IMG/VR virus record: IMGVR_UViG_3300027733_000115
Location: 1-37,185 of that record
Direction: 5' to 3' (one strand)
Length of the DNA: 37,185 nucleotides
From: a virus
The translations under genes and the position numbers were made by a program. Shown piece by piece: positions 9,540 to 17,900 of this stretch; the stretch's first letter is position 1, and every line of letters starts with the position of its first letter. The notes beneath the pieces are model-generated. The model ran no database searches, was not told the origin of the DNA, and worked only from the letters and a program-made list of their open reading frames with translations.

Positions 9540-9553
9540 TTATTTTTTGCTCC

Positions 9554-11068
9554 TTACAGCACTAATGCTTCAACTACTTTAATATCTTCAATCTCACTAG
9601 ACTCTAATGCAACTGCAAATACAAAACTTGAATCATCTGCAGTTGTATAACTTCTTGCTACACCACTATTGGTAGAAATTAATCGATCACCTTTTTTTAC
9701 TTCTCCAACCACTTTTACTGGTACGCGACCTTTTAATGCAACAACAATACCTCCCTCTAACCCAGCGTTCATTACATACGCAGGTTCTTGTGATACTGTT
9801 CCAATTGCACGATATCCTGATGTTGCAGCAGTAACTTCGCTGTCTCCGCCAATCATTATTACCGTGCCGACATCGTAGTCTGCATCGGCTAAGTATTTTT
9901 CTGCAATATCACCATTTCCTAAAAATGCATTACCAACAAAGTAAGTTGCAGTGATTGAACCTGGTGTACATGTTACTCCGCCATATATAAGGTCGTCGTT
10001 AGTTCTAACTACTACGGTGTCCGGGTCTGCCGCTGCACTAGCTACTTTTGCAACACCGTCAAGTGTTACACCGTCAGCACTAGTTGCAACCCCGTCAAAC
10101 GTAGATGCATATACTACATTAAATTTTTCAGTAGGAGACCCAATGTTCGAGTTATCTGCGTTACCGGGTATAATATTTTGACCTACTAACTTCATTGGAT
10201 ATTTTGGCAACGTTGATGCAGTAGTCTTAAATGCAATTGTATCGTTGCTTTGATTATATATAGTAGGTGTTGATCCTTCATTCTTTATAAGTAATCGTTC
10301 ATTTGGCGATGCACCAATTGATAATCCAGTGTCTGAAAAGTTTGCAATGTTTGGAAAAATTGGTAAAGTTTTGTTAATGTACTCGCTAGATTCAAACCCA
10401 TCTAATCTTTGAGAATCAGATGCAGTTCCCCAAAACTGATACGTATCCGATGTAAATAATGTTGAATTAATTCCTTTAATAGTAATACCGGGATAAATGG
10501 TTAAGAAACCAACTGAAGTTAAATCCTCTGTAGGATCTAAAGTAAATTCAGCTGACGCGCTGCTAATTACAAACGTAGTAACATTGTCAATCATTGCTTC
10601 TATAACTTCGTAAGATTCACCGTCATCTGCTAATACTGTACTAGATTTCATTGCAGTTGAAATACCAATAAGTTTCCCACCAATTAATACATTTTCAGTT
10701 GCACTTTTACACCATAGTTGTTCATTAGTAGTATTCCAAAATAAATCACCAGTTTCTAAATCGTTAATCTTAGTAACACTATTATTTACAACTACTTCAA
10801 CTACTCCAAGTGTACGCCATTTTCCAGTACCGTTGTTAAGTTTTAATTTTTGTTCAGAAGTATCATACCATAGTTGGCCAACGATTGCTTTTGGTGGAGC
10901 AGTTTGACTTGCAAAATTCTCAAGCAACCATGTGTAATTTTCGTTTTGAGCTTCGCCATAACCGGCATAATTTTTGCCAATTAATTTAAGATCAAGAGTA
11001 GTATTGATTGTGCCATCATCTACTACTGCTGCTTGATCACCGTTGTATTTGTTAATGATGTATGCCAT
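9554..11068 (-). CDS. Tail-fibre family protein with C-terminal processing-like domain (504 aa)
   Basis: Residues 1-90 share the module seen in the 294- and 740-aa neighbours: an INK-DG start, LIGKNYAGYGE, ENFTWLLENFA-type helix and VGQLWYDT. This is probably the virion-attachment end. The middle (90-390) is beta-rich with a fibre-like look. The C-terminal part (about 390-504) begins GDIAEKYLADADYDVGTV and continues with IGTVSQEPAYVMN, VALKGRVPVKVVG and KKGDRL. This resembles the C-terminal domains of some phage fibres that act as intramolecular chaperones or self-cleave (peptidase G2-like); I am unsure of that match. AAGGA lies about 11 nt upstream of the start. A late-promoter-like box lies in the 47-nt gap before it. 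The next gene begins 14 nt downstream, so the two are likely one transcription unit. Confidence 0.85.
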   Translation of the reverse strand: MAYIINKYNGDQAAVVDDGTINTTLDLKLIGKNYAGYGEAQNENYTWLLENFASQTAPPKAIVGQLWYDTSEQKLKLNNGTGKWRTLGVVEVVVNNSVTKINDLETGDLFWNTTNEQLWCKSATENVLIGGKLIGISTAMKSSTVLADDGESYEVIEAMIDNVTTFVISSASAEFTLDPTEDLTSVGFLTIYPGITIKGINSTLFTSDTYQFWGTASDSQRLDGFESSEYINKTLPIFPNIANFSDTGLSIGASPNERLLIKNEGSTPTIYNQSNDTIAFKTTASTLPKYPMKLVGQNIIPGNADNSNIGSPTEKFNVVYASTFDGVATSADGVTLDGVAKVASAAADPDTVVVRTNDDLIYGGVTCTPGSITATYFVGNAFLGNGDIAEKYLADADYDVGTVIMIGGDSEVTAATSGYRAIGTVSQEPAYVMNAGLEGGIVVALKGRVPVKVVGEVKKGDRLISTNSGVARSYTTADDSSFVFAVALESSEIEDIKVVEALVL

Positions 11069-11092
11069 CTTGTAGGATTCCTTATTTTATTA

Positions 11093-11100
11093 TATTTAGT
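11093..11100 (-). promoter_or_regulatory. Possible late promoter -10 box (ACTAAATA)
   Basis: On the minus strand the 47-nt gap upstream of the 504-aa gene reads ACTAAATA, one mismatch from the NATAAATA consensus of T4-type gp55 promoters. It is 25 nt from the start codon. It is the weakest of the four candidates. Confidence 0.4.
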
Positions 11101-11115
11101 TGTATTTGTTATAAA

Positions 11116-12000
11116 TTAGCTTGGAATTTGCCATGTTCCACTTGTTAAGTAAAACTGTCTAATAGTTATTTGGCTTTCAATTGGAGCAGTAGTGTCATTG
11201 CAAATCACCTTACATCTAGTAGTGCCGCCTGCAACATTATATTCAGATGGGGGGAATAATACATTAAGATAGTCTGTTATAATCTTTGCATTTTTATCTC
11301 CAGTAAATGCAGAAATGTCAACTGATACAACTAATGGTGCTAATTTTATACTGTTAATTAATGTACGTTTATTTACAGCATCTTGTAAACTTACCGGATC
11401 TGCAACATTTGTTATTATTGATGAGTTAATTAAATTTAAACCAACTTTAATTTGATCCGAAAAGCCAGATGCTAAGATATCAGAACCGGGAGTAAATTCT
11501 TCATTACTATAAATTGCAAACAGTACAGTATCAATTACTAATACCATTAGTGTTTTAGGTATATCATAAATGTCTAACACTTCAATAATGCTAAATCCAG
11601 TTACTGCAGGATCGTACGGCCCTGCTAAAATTGTTGCAACTCCATCATTAAAATACAATTGCTGACGTTTACTATCAATCCATATATCGCCTTGTGCAAT
11701 TGACGACGGCACAATATCAGACACAATAGTACCACTAGTTAATTTAAACCCTGCAGTGCTGTCATATACTTTTACCCGTTTTTCAATTGTATCATACCAC
11801 AACTGCCCTTCAACCGGATGCAACGGCTGTGATGTATTAGCAAAATTTTCTAATAATCTAACTAAATTTTCATTAATATATTCACCGTATGCACTTGCAC
11901 TTTTACCAATTAACGTTAAATCAGTTGCTACTTGATCAATATTTCCATCAGTAATTTCAGTTAATACTGAACCATCTGTTTTGTTTATAATATAACTCAT
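11116..12000 (-). CDS. Tail-fibre family protein, short paralogue (294 aa)
   Basis: The first 90 residues follow the same module as the flanking 740- and 504-aa proteins: a YIINKTDG start, LIGKSASAYGEYINENLVRLLENFAN and VEGQLWYDT. A second short block, GDIWIDSKRQQLYF (about 103-116), matches GDLWVNPNTKQLFMF in the 740-aa protein. The rest has no recognisable domain: no collar domain and no processing-like domain, ending in a short beta-rich tail (SGTWQIPS). The start codon overlaps the stop of the upstream collar gene (ATGA), and no good Shine-Dalgarno is present, so translation is probably coupled. It may be a structural adaptor or a fibre that lost its tip; the role is unknown. Confidence 0.8.
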   Translation of the reverse strand: MSYIINKTDGSVLTEITDGNIDQVATDLTLIGKSASAYGEYINENLVRLLENFANTSQPLHPVEGQLWYDTIEKRVKVYDSTAGFKLTSGTIVSDIVPSSIAQGDIWIDSKRQQLYFNDGVATILAGPYDPAVTGFSIIEVLDIYDIPKTLMVLVIDTVLFAIYSNEEFTPGSDILASGFSDQIKVGLNLINSSIITNVADPVSLQDAVNKRTLINSIKLAPLVVSVDISAFTGDKNAKIITDYLNVLFPPSEYNVAGGTTRCKVICNDTTAPIESQITIRQFYLTSGTWQIPS

Positions 12001-14219
12001 TGTAATACACCAGTAAAAATAATATAATTTATTGTTTGATATGGATTCATAATTGAATTAGGATTTCCTGTGGCATTCTCTGTCACATTGCTTCCTTGTA
12101 CGCCAACTACCGACGGTACACCAAACGATTCACTTCCTGAACCTGCACCTAATGTAGTTGATGAATTATGATGAACTCGGAATGCTCGATCGCTGCCAGC
12201 AGTCCCAATACCATTTCGATTGCCGCCTGCATTTACTTCTAAGTTTGATGCAGTACGCACTGTTAAATCGTTATCCATGTCATCTCTGCCTAACGGAAAC
12301 CGTCCTCGCAAATCAGGTAATGCAAATGTGCCGTCACCTACTAATCCTGTTTTATTTCGATATGAGTACCCAATTATATTAAATAAATCTGGATACGATG
12401 CAATTTGAACTTCACAGCCGTCACATAACAAATAGCCAACAGGTGCATATATACCTGCATATGTTATAATTGACCCAATTGGCACTACTGGTACAGATGC
12501 TAAAAATAGCTGCTTAGTAGTTCTTTGTAGACCAGTACTTGGGCGAAATGTTAAGATTTCATCAGTTACTAACGATTTAGTTGCTGCTGGTTTTGCTGAA
12601 ATAAAATTAGGACTTACTGTAGTTGCAAGTGTTACATTTGCAGAACCATTAAATGGGACAGCAGTAGCTGTTACATCACCTGATACTGTAAACAGTCTAG
12701 CAAATTGTAACGTTTTTGCAGAACCGTATACATTACCGTCTACATTGCCTGTGATATCTCCGTTAATATCACCATAAATTGTTTGAGCATAGATGTCTCT
12801 AAATGGTAAACTTTCTGATCCGATATCATACAATGGCATACCAACTTGTGTATCTGAATATTTTGGCAATATCACAGATCCGCCAGATTCTTTATGAATA
12901 CTAATTGTGTTGTTAAATGTTGCAGTATCGCCAAAATTTGATTTTTTAGTAACTGATAACCCGCCGCTTGTTATAATACTGCCAGTAGTTAATGACGTTG
13001 AATCAGTTGTGCCGGTAATCTTTAAACTACCATTCGTTAAAATGTTTCCATTTACATCTAATGCTTCAGTTGGTAATGCATTTCTAATACCAACTGTTAA
13101 ATCTGATTTAATAAATAAACCAGACGAGTATCCTGCATCAGCACTTTTAATTTGCCCATATACCGATACTGGTCCCGGATTAATTAATACTACATAACTA
13201 ACTGAGCTTGCACTTGCACCAACTACTGTAAATGTTCCGTTATATGCAGTTGGTATAAATCTAGCAACACTAATTGCAGTACCGATTGCAAATGGAGTTT
13301 GAGGCAACGCAGTAAATGTTAGTGTTACAATGGTTGCTACCCACGATGAACCGGATGCTAAAACAGTATCTTCTGAATTAGTAAAATCAAAACTAATGTT
13401 TTTACCAGATCGTGCAGTTAAACTAACTAAATTTGATACATCGTCAACACTTATTTTAAAACTAATGTTAGTCCCAATACCAATACCATCATTTGATCGG
13501 ATATTAATTGATTTACTAGTTGATGAAATTACGTCTGATCTTAAAAAATTACTTGAACTAACTATATTTCCATTAATTACTAATCCATCTGCGCTTTCTG
13601 CAGTTCCCCAAAACTTAGTTAGGTCAACTGTTTGATTAGCAGTTGACAAGTTAATACCTTTATTAATTTGTTTAAACCCACTAATGCTTAATTTTGGAGT
13701 AAATGCAGATTGACTAATAATAACAACTTGTTCATTTTGCGCATATAACGACACTACTGAGTGATCGTCACCTATTATATCAGTAATAATGTCAACTAAC
13801 GGGCCTGTCTTTAATCCGCCGCTAAACTGCGGCCCAATTAAATCCCAAGTTGATCCTGAAAACATAAACAACTGCTTAGTATTTGGGTTTACCCATAAAT
13901 CACCGTTAATGCTTTCCGTTAACGACGGCGGAGTAGATGCCTTTTTAATAGCACCAGCCGGATTCCATAGTGTCCCATTGTAAATTTTAAGTACATTAAT
14001 ACCTAGGGTATTGTCATACCATAGTTGTCCTTCAACCGGATTTAACGGTGCAGTAGTATTTGCAAAATTTTCCATTAAATGCAGAAAATTTTCTGCAAGT
14101 ATTTGTCCATAACCGGAATAATTTTTTCCAATAAAACTTAACGATGTTGAGTTATTAATAACCTGATCTGCAACAATTGTTTTTTGTTGACCATCTGTAT
14201 GATTAACAGGATATGACAT
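11997..14219 (-). CDS. Short-tail-fibre-like protein with phage collar domain (740 aa)
   Basis: Domain order: the shared N-terminal module (1-90; FIGKNYSGYGQ, LMENFANTTAP, VEGQLWYD), a beta-rich shaft with GDINGDITGNVDGNVYG turns (about 495-511), and a phage tail collar domain from about 578 (PIGSIITYAG, GYLLCDG, ALPDLRGRFPLGRDD). The last residues (NPYQTINYIIFTGVLQ) are the classic end of collar/MdpB-type proteins. In T4, gp12 short tail fibres carry a related collar domain and bind the cell surface; this protein is the best candidate for that job here, although the rest differs from gp12. GGGAG lies 7 nt before the ATG. The start overlaps the stop of the 203-aa gene by 1 nt, and the end overlaps the 294-aa gene (ATGA). 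Confidence 0.9.
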   Translation of the reverse strand: MSYPVNHTDGQQKTIVADQVINNSTSLSFIGKNYSGYGQILAENFLHLMENFANTTAPLNPVEGQLWYDNTLGINVLKIYNGTLWNPAGAIKKASTPPSLTESINGDLWVNPNTKQLFMFSGSTWDLIGPQFSGGLKTGPLVDIITDIIGDDHSVVSLYAQNEQVVIISQSAFTPKLSISGFKQINKGINLSTANQTVDLTKFWGTAESADGLVINGNIVSSSNFLRSDVISSTSKSINIRSNDGIGIGTNISFKISVDDVSNLVSLTARSGKNISFDFTNSEDTVLASGSSWVATIVTLTFTALPQTPFAIGTAISVARFIPTAYNGTFTVVGASASSVSYVVLINPGPVSVYGQIKSADAGYSSGLFIKSDLTVGIRNALPTEALDVNGNILTNGSLKITGTTDSTSLTTGSIITSGGLSVTKKSNFGDTATFNNTISIHKESGGSVILPKYSDTQVGMPLYDIGSESLPFRDIYAQTIYGDINGDITGNVDGNVYGSAKTLQFARLFTVSGDVTATAVPFNGSANVTLATTVSPNFISAKPAATKSLVTDEILTFRPSTGLQRTTKQLFLASVPVVPIGSIITYAGIYAPVGYLLCDGCEVQIASYPDLFNIIGYSYRNKTGLVGDGTFALPDLRGRFPLGRDDMDNDLTVRTASNLEVNAGGNRNGIGTAGSDRAFRVHHNSSTTLGAGSGSESFGVPSVVGVQGSNVTENATGNPNSIMNPYQTINYIIFTGVLQ

Positions 14220-14830
14220 TATTGAACTCCCACAACACTAGTTAAACTTTGAATTCTCACTGTATAGTCAATTTGAATTAACCGATTTAACGATTTTTGC
14301 ACTGGATGAAATATAACATGAGTTAATAACATGTTACTACCGTCTGCACTATACGATTTTAATCCTAATTCGTCAAAAATAAATGCATTGTTAACTGTTG
14401 ATGAATTATCAAATGCAGGCTGACCTGCAGGTTCGGTATAATCTAATAAGCAAGTAATAAATACATCAGTATAGTTGTGACCGGGCACATGCCGAGTTTC
14501 AATATAATTGCGAGTTGGATCTAAATTATTAATTGAGGAATCATTAACAATCTTAGAAAATTGCTCGTTATATAAACTAGCATTTGAGCCTGAGCTATTT
14601 GGTGTTAAATATGTGATAATACCTGTATCATCAATTGATGTACCGCCATTACCAAAACTCATCTCATATATAAACCCATCTCCTTTGTTTGCAATCCCTC
14701 TTGCTAATGCAATACTGATATTTTCATAGTGAATTGCGTTACGTTTATTCACATAAACTTCATTGCTTGTAGGGTCATATATCTTAAGGTGCCCCTCGAT
14801 ATGTATTCCTGTTAAATCTGTAGTTTGCAT
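14219..14830 (-). CDS. Virion structural protein of unknown role (203 aa)
   Basis: A soluble-looking protein without signal peptide or membrane segment. It starts QTTDLTGIHIEGHLKIYD, continues NEVYVNKRNAIHYENISIALARGIANKG, and has a glycine/serine-rich turn (SFGNGGTSIDD). The second half is mostly beta-strand-like with an HVPGHNYTDVFI stretch. I cannot assign a family. Its place at the head of the fibre operon, 1 nt overlapped with the collar-domain gene, suggests an adaptor between baseplate and fibres. GAGAGAA lies just before the ATG, and a NATAAATA-type late box sits about 20 nt upstream. Confidence 0.75.
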   Translation of the reverse strand: MQTTDLTGIHIEGHLKIYDPTSNEVYVNKRNAIHYENISIALARGIANKGDGFIYEMSFGNGGTSIDDTGIITYLTPNSSGSNASLYNEQFSKIVNDSSINNLDPTRNYIETRHVPGHNYTDVFITCLLDYTEPAGQPAFDNSSTVNNAFIFDELGLKSYSADGSNMLLTHVIFHPVQKSLNRLIQIDYTVRIQSLTSVVGVQ

Positions 14831-14850
14831 AATGTTCTCTCGTTATTCTA

Positions 14851-14858
14851 TATTTATC
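14851..14858 (-). promoter_or_regulatory. Late promoter -10 box (GATAAATA)
   Basis: In the 99-nt gap between the 4174-aa and 203-aa genes the minus strand reads GATAAATA, matching NATAAATA recognised by gp55-type sigma factors. It lies 20 nt upstream of the 203-aa start and would drive the fibre operon. A 14-bp perfect palindrome (TTATCACGTGATAA, 14854-14867) overlaps it. Confidence 0.6.
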
Positions 14859-14867
14859 ACGTGATAA
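14854..14867. promoter_or_regulatory. 14-bp perfect palindrome overlapping a late promoter
   Basis: TTATCACGTGATAA is self-complementary, with a CACGTG core, and covers the upstream half of the late box at 14851-14858. The symmetry and location fit a binding site for a dimeric DNA-binding protein, but no protein can be named. An AT-rich chance palindrome is possible. Confidence 0.3.
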
Positions 14868-14929
14868 TAAGTGTTATGTTTATTTGTATACACGTACTTT
14901 ATTAATTGTAATACTAGTTAACTCATATT

Positions 14930-17900
14930 TTATTGAGTTATTGATATATGATCAACTCCAGGTACTGCCCCTATAAAATTCAGTTCTGTTTGATTATTAA
15001 TCCATTGACTACCTTGTCGTCTAACAATAGTTACTATTGTGTTTGCACTTAGCACATTTGTTAATCGTATTTGTTTAGTAGTGCCATTTACTGCAAAATC
15101 TGCGTCAAACTGATGCTCACCTTCTGTAGAATTTATATTATAAACAGTATATGGCGTTTTTTTCAATCGTATGTTTCCAATAAAATAATTCCACTTACTA
15201 CGATCCATTTTAAACTCAATACTACTAGTATGGTTAACTGCACATCGGTAAACGTACACACCAACGTTTACAATATCATTTACATAATACACAGTACCAA
15301 ATGTCCATATCTTATAATCGTCATATCCGCCGACAAATACTTCAATTTCATTACTTTGGCCATATTCTGCAAGTTCAGGATCTGCAAAACTCCATTTAGT
15401 ATTTGTTACTTTTTTAGGGGTGTAAGATAAATTTATAAAATGAGTACCATCTGATATCACTTGTTCGATTTGAGTATTTTCAATATACGGAATTGTTTCA
15501 GAAGAACTTAGTTCTTGCACTATTGATTCAACGCTATGTACTTTTGGAATTCCTGTGCCCATAGTTCCTCTGCGAAGACCGCTTAACACATTATTTACGT
15601 TTGAGGAAAATTCAATACGTTCACCGTTGATATCAATTATTCCATAACTACTGTAAGTTGTTAGATCAAACAAACTTGAATCTTCAACCGTAATTGTAGT
15701 ATCATAATAATTTAACTCGTAAATCAATCGTGTACGTTTATTTGCATTCAATCGAATATATCGATTTTGATTTAACATATTTTTAAAGTACATAAACGAA
15801 GTAAATGCGCCTGATGGTAATGTATTAAATACTTTAATTCCAAGTGTGTCAACTACTTGTCCCGGAACTACTTCTTCTGGGCCAATACCAGTAGTTACTG
15901 AATTAAAATCATCACCATCAACTACTATATCCTCAGCTGATAGCCCAGATGACATTGAATTATACGAAAAATTACCTCCAGATAACGACGTATCGTACTC
16001 GTTAACTGCGGCACCGTCGCTTGTTTCTTTACGTATAATAATAGTATCACCCTCATCTGCACTTATTGAGGTTGGAATTTCAACAATATTAGTATCACCA
16101 GTTGCAATTGGTGTTAACATTGCTGCATTTGGATTTGCAGGATCTACAACATCAATATCGTAACTATTAGAATCAATACGCACTGCATTATTATTTGGTT
16201 TTACAAGGTATACATTTAATCGTGTACCGATTTCTGGAATATACGGAAGTTTAATTGTATAAGAAAATTCTGCACCTAATGTATACTTAACATCATTAAG
16301 TGTAGGATCAAAGTTATCCCAGGTGTTGGTATAATATGGCATGCTATCCCAACCGTGATCAACTTCAAAACTTAATCCACTAACTACTACTCCGCCGTAG
16401 TCAATGCCTGACATTAACTGGGGTAAATCGTTTCCTAAATCTCCCGAATTTGGTTTATAATAATAATGTATCCTATCAGTCGCAGTTAACAAACTAGTGT
16501 CTTTATAATATGATACAACAATTTCACTTCCGCGCAAAGGTGCATTTTTAAATGTAATTACTCCAGTGTAAACAGGATGGCTGTTTACAATTGATATAAC
16601 AGTTCCCATTTTATAATTGTCTCGAATTTCAAGTACACCATTAACAGTTACTGAAGTTTTTCCAATTGTTACATCCGGAATCCATTTAAGTGTAAACTGA
16701 ACTTTTGTTCCAGTTACAATTGACACACCTTTAATAGTGTCAACATATTGCAAGTCATCAATAAGATAATTTTGATTTATACGATCAAATTTTAATATAA
16801 CATTACTTGTTCGTACTACACTATTACCTAAAATTGGAATTGCAACTGCAGATCTACCATCATTTGCGTATCCTCCAGTAATTACAATCGTAGGTGTTGT
16901 TTTATATCCAGCTCCGGGTGTAATTAATTTAATTCTAGATAGCTGTTTATTAACAATAAATGCACGGGCAGTTGCACCTGACCCGGTTGCAGACTCAATT
17001 GTTACTTTTGGCTCTGTTAAATACTCTGCACCACTGTTAATAATTTTTATATCAACAATTGAATACCCGACATTGTCTAACCAAAATTTCCACGGATATG
17101 AATTAATTAGCGGATTATCGTAGTCTACTACTGAAACAACATTTCGATCTATATCATAAGCGGGCGGTAAATCAAAATCAGTTATTGCAACATTACTGTT
17201 ATCTAAATTAGTGTACGAACTTATATATTCTCGAATTTGTGTTCGATATGGTTTTACTTCAGCTACATAATCCTCAAAATTAGATAAGTTATCATTTTTA
17301 TAGGTAACTCGTTGTTGTAATTCACCTACTTGATGCAGTACATTTACAAAACTAGTTTTAAATATCCAATCAATATATGTTTGCTCATTCATTGCATACC
17401 TAACAGTTGAAAAGAATAATTCTAAATACTTAGTTTTTAGATCACCAATTAGCAAATCATCTTTTATTGCGATTAAAATATTTCGCAACTCAATAGATGC
17501 AAAATTATCATGCATTCCGGAATCATACAACATTCCATCATACCCAATAATAGTATTGTGAAAATCGTACAATAACGAACTAAACTGAATAGTGCCATTT
17601 TGGCTACCGACTACATTATACCAGTGTGTCCAATCGTATGCTGTATTTTCTTGTAACTGTTGTTCAGCTGTGAGATCGTGTTTCTGTAATAGCACCCATC
17701 GACCTGATGTTGTTGTTTTTACTTTTACAATATCACCCACTGCATCATTTAATTGTGATAATTCTACATAAGTGTTTACTAAATGAGTCGCTGTTGTAAA
17801 TTGGTTAAATCCGGGTTTATACCAATCAATGTATTTCCAATATTTTGTAGTATCATATGTGTAGGTTAAAGATTTATACCATTCGTTAGTACTCGGAATA

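Noticed and set aside
9532-9545. AATAAATG next to the adhesin start as a late promoter
   Set aside because: It overlaps the start codon itself and leaves no leader; the gene has a good ribosome site and is probably read from upstream.
14919-14940. Hairpin TAACTCA / TGAGTTA across the stop of the 4174-aa gene as a terminator
   Set aside because: The stem is AT-rich, the loop is 8 nt and no U-tract follows on the minus strand.
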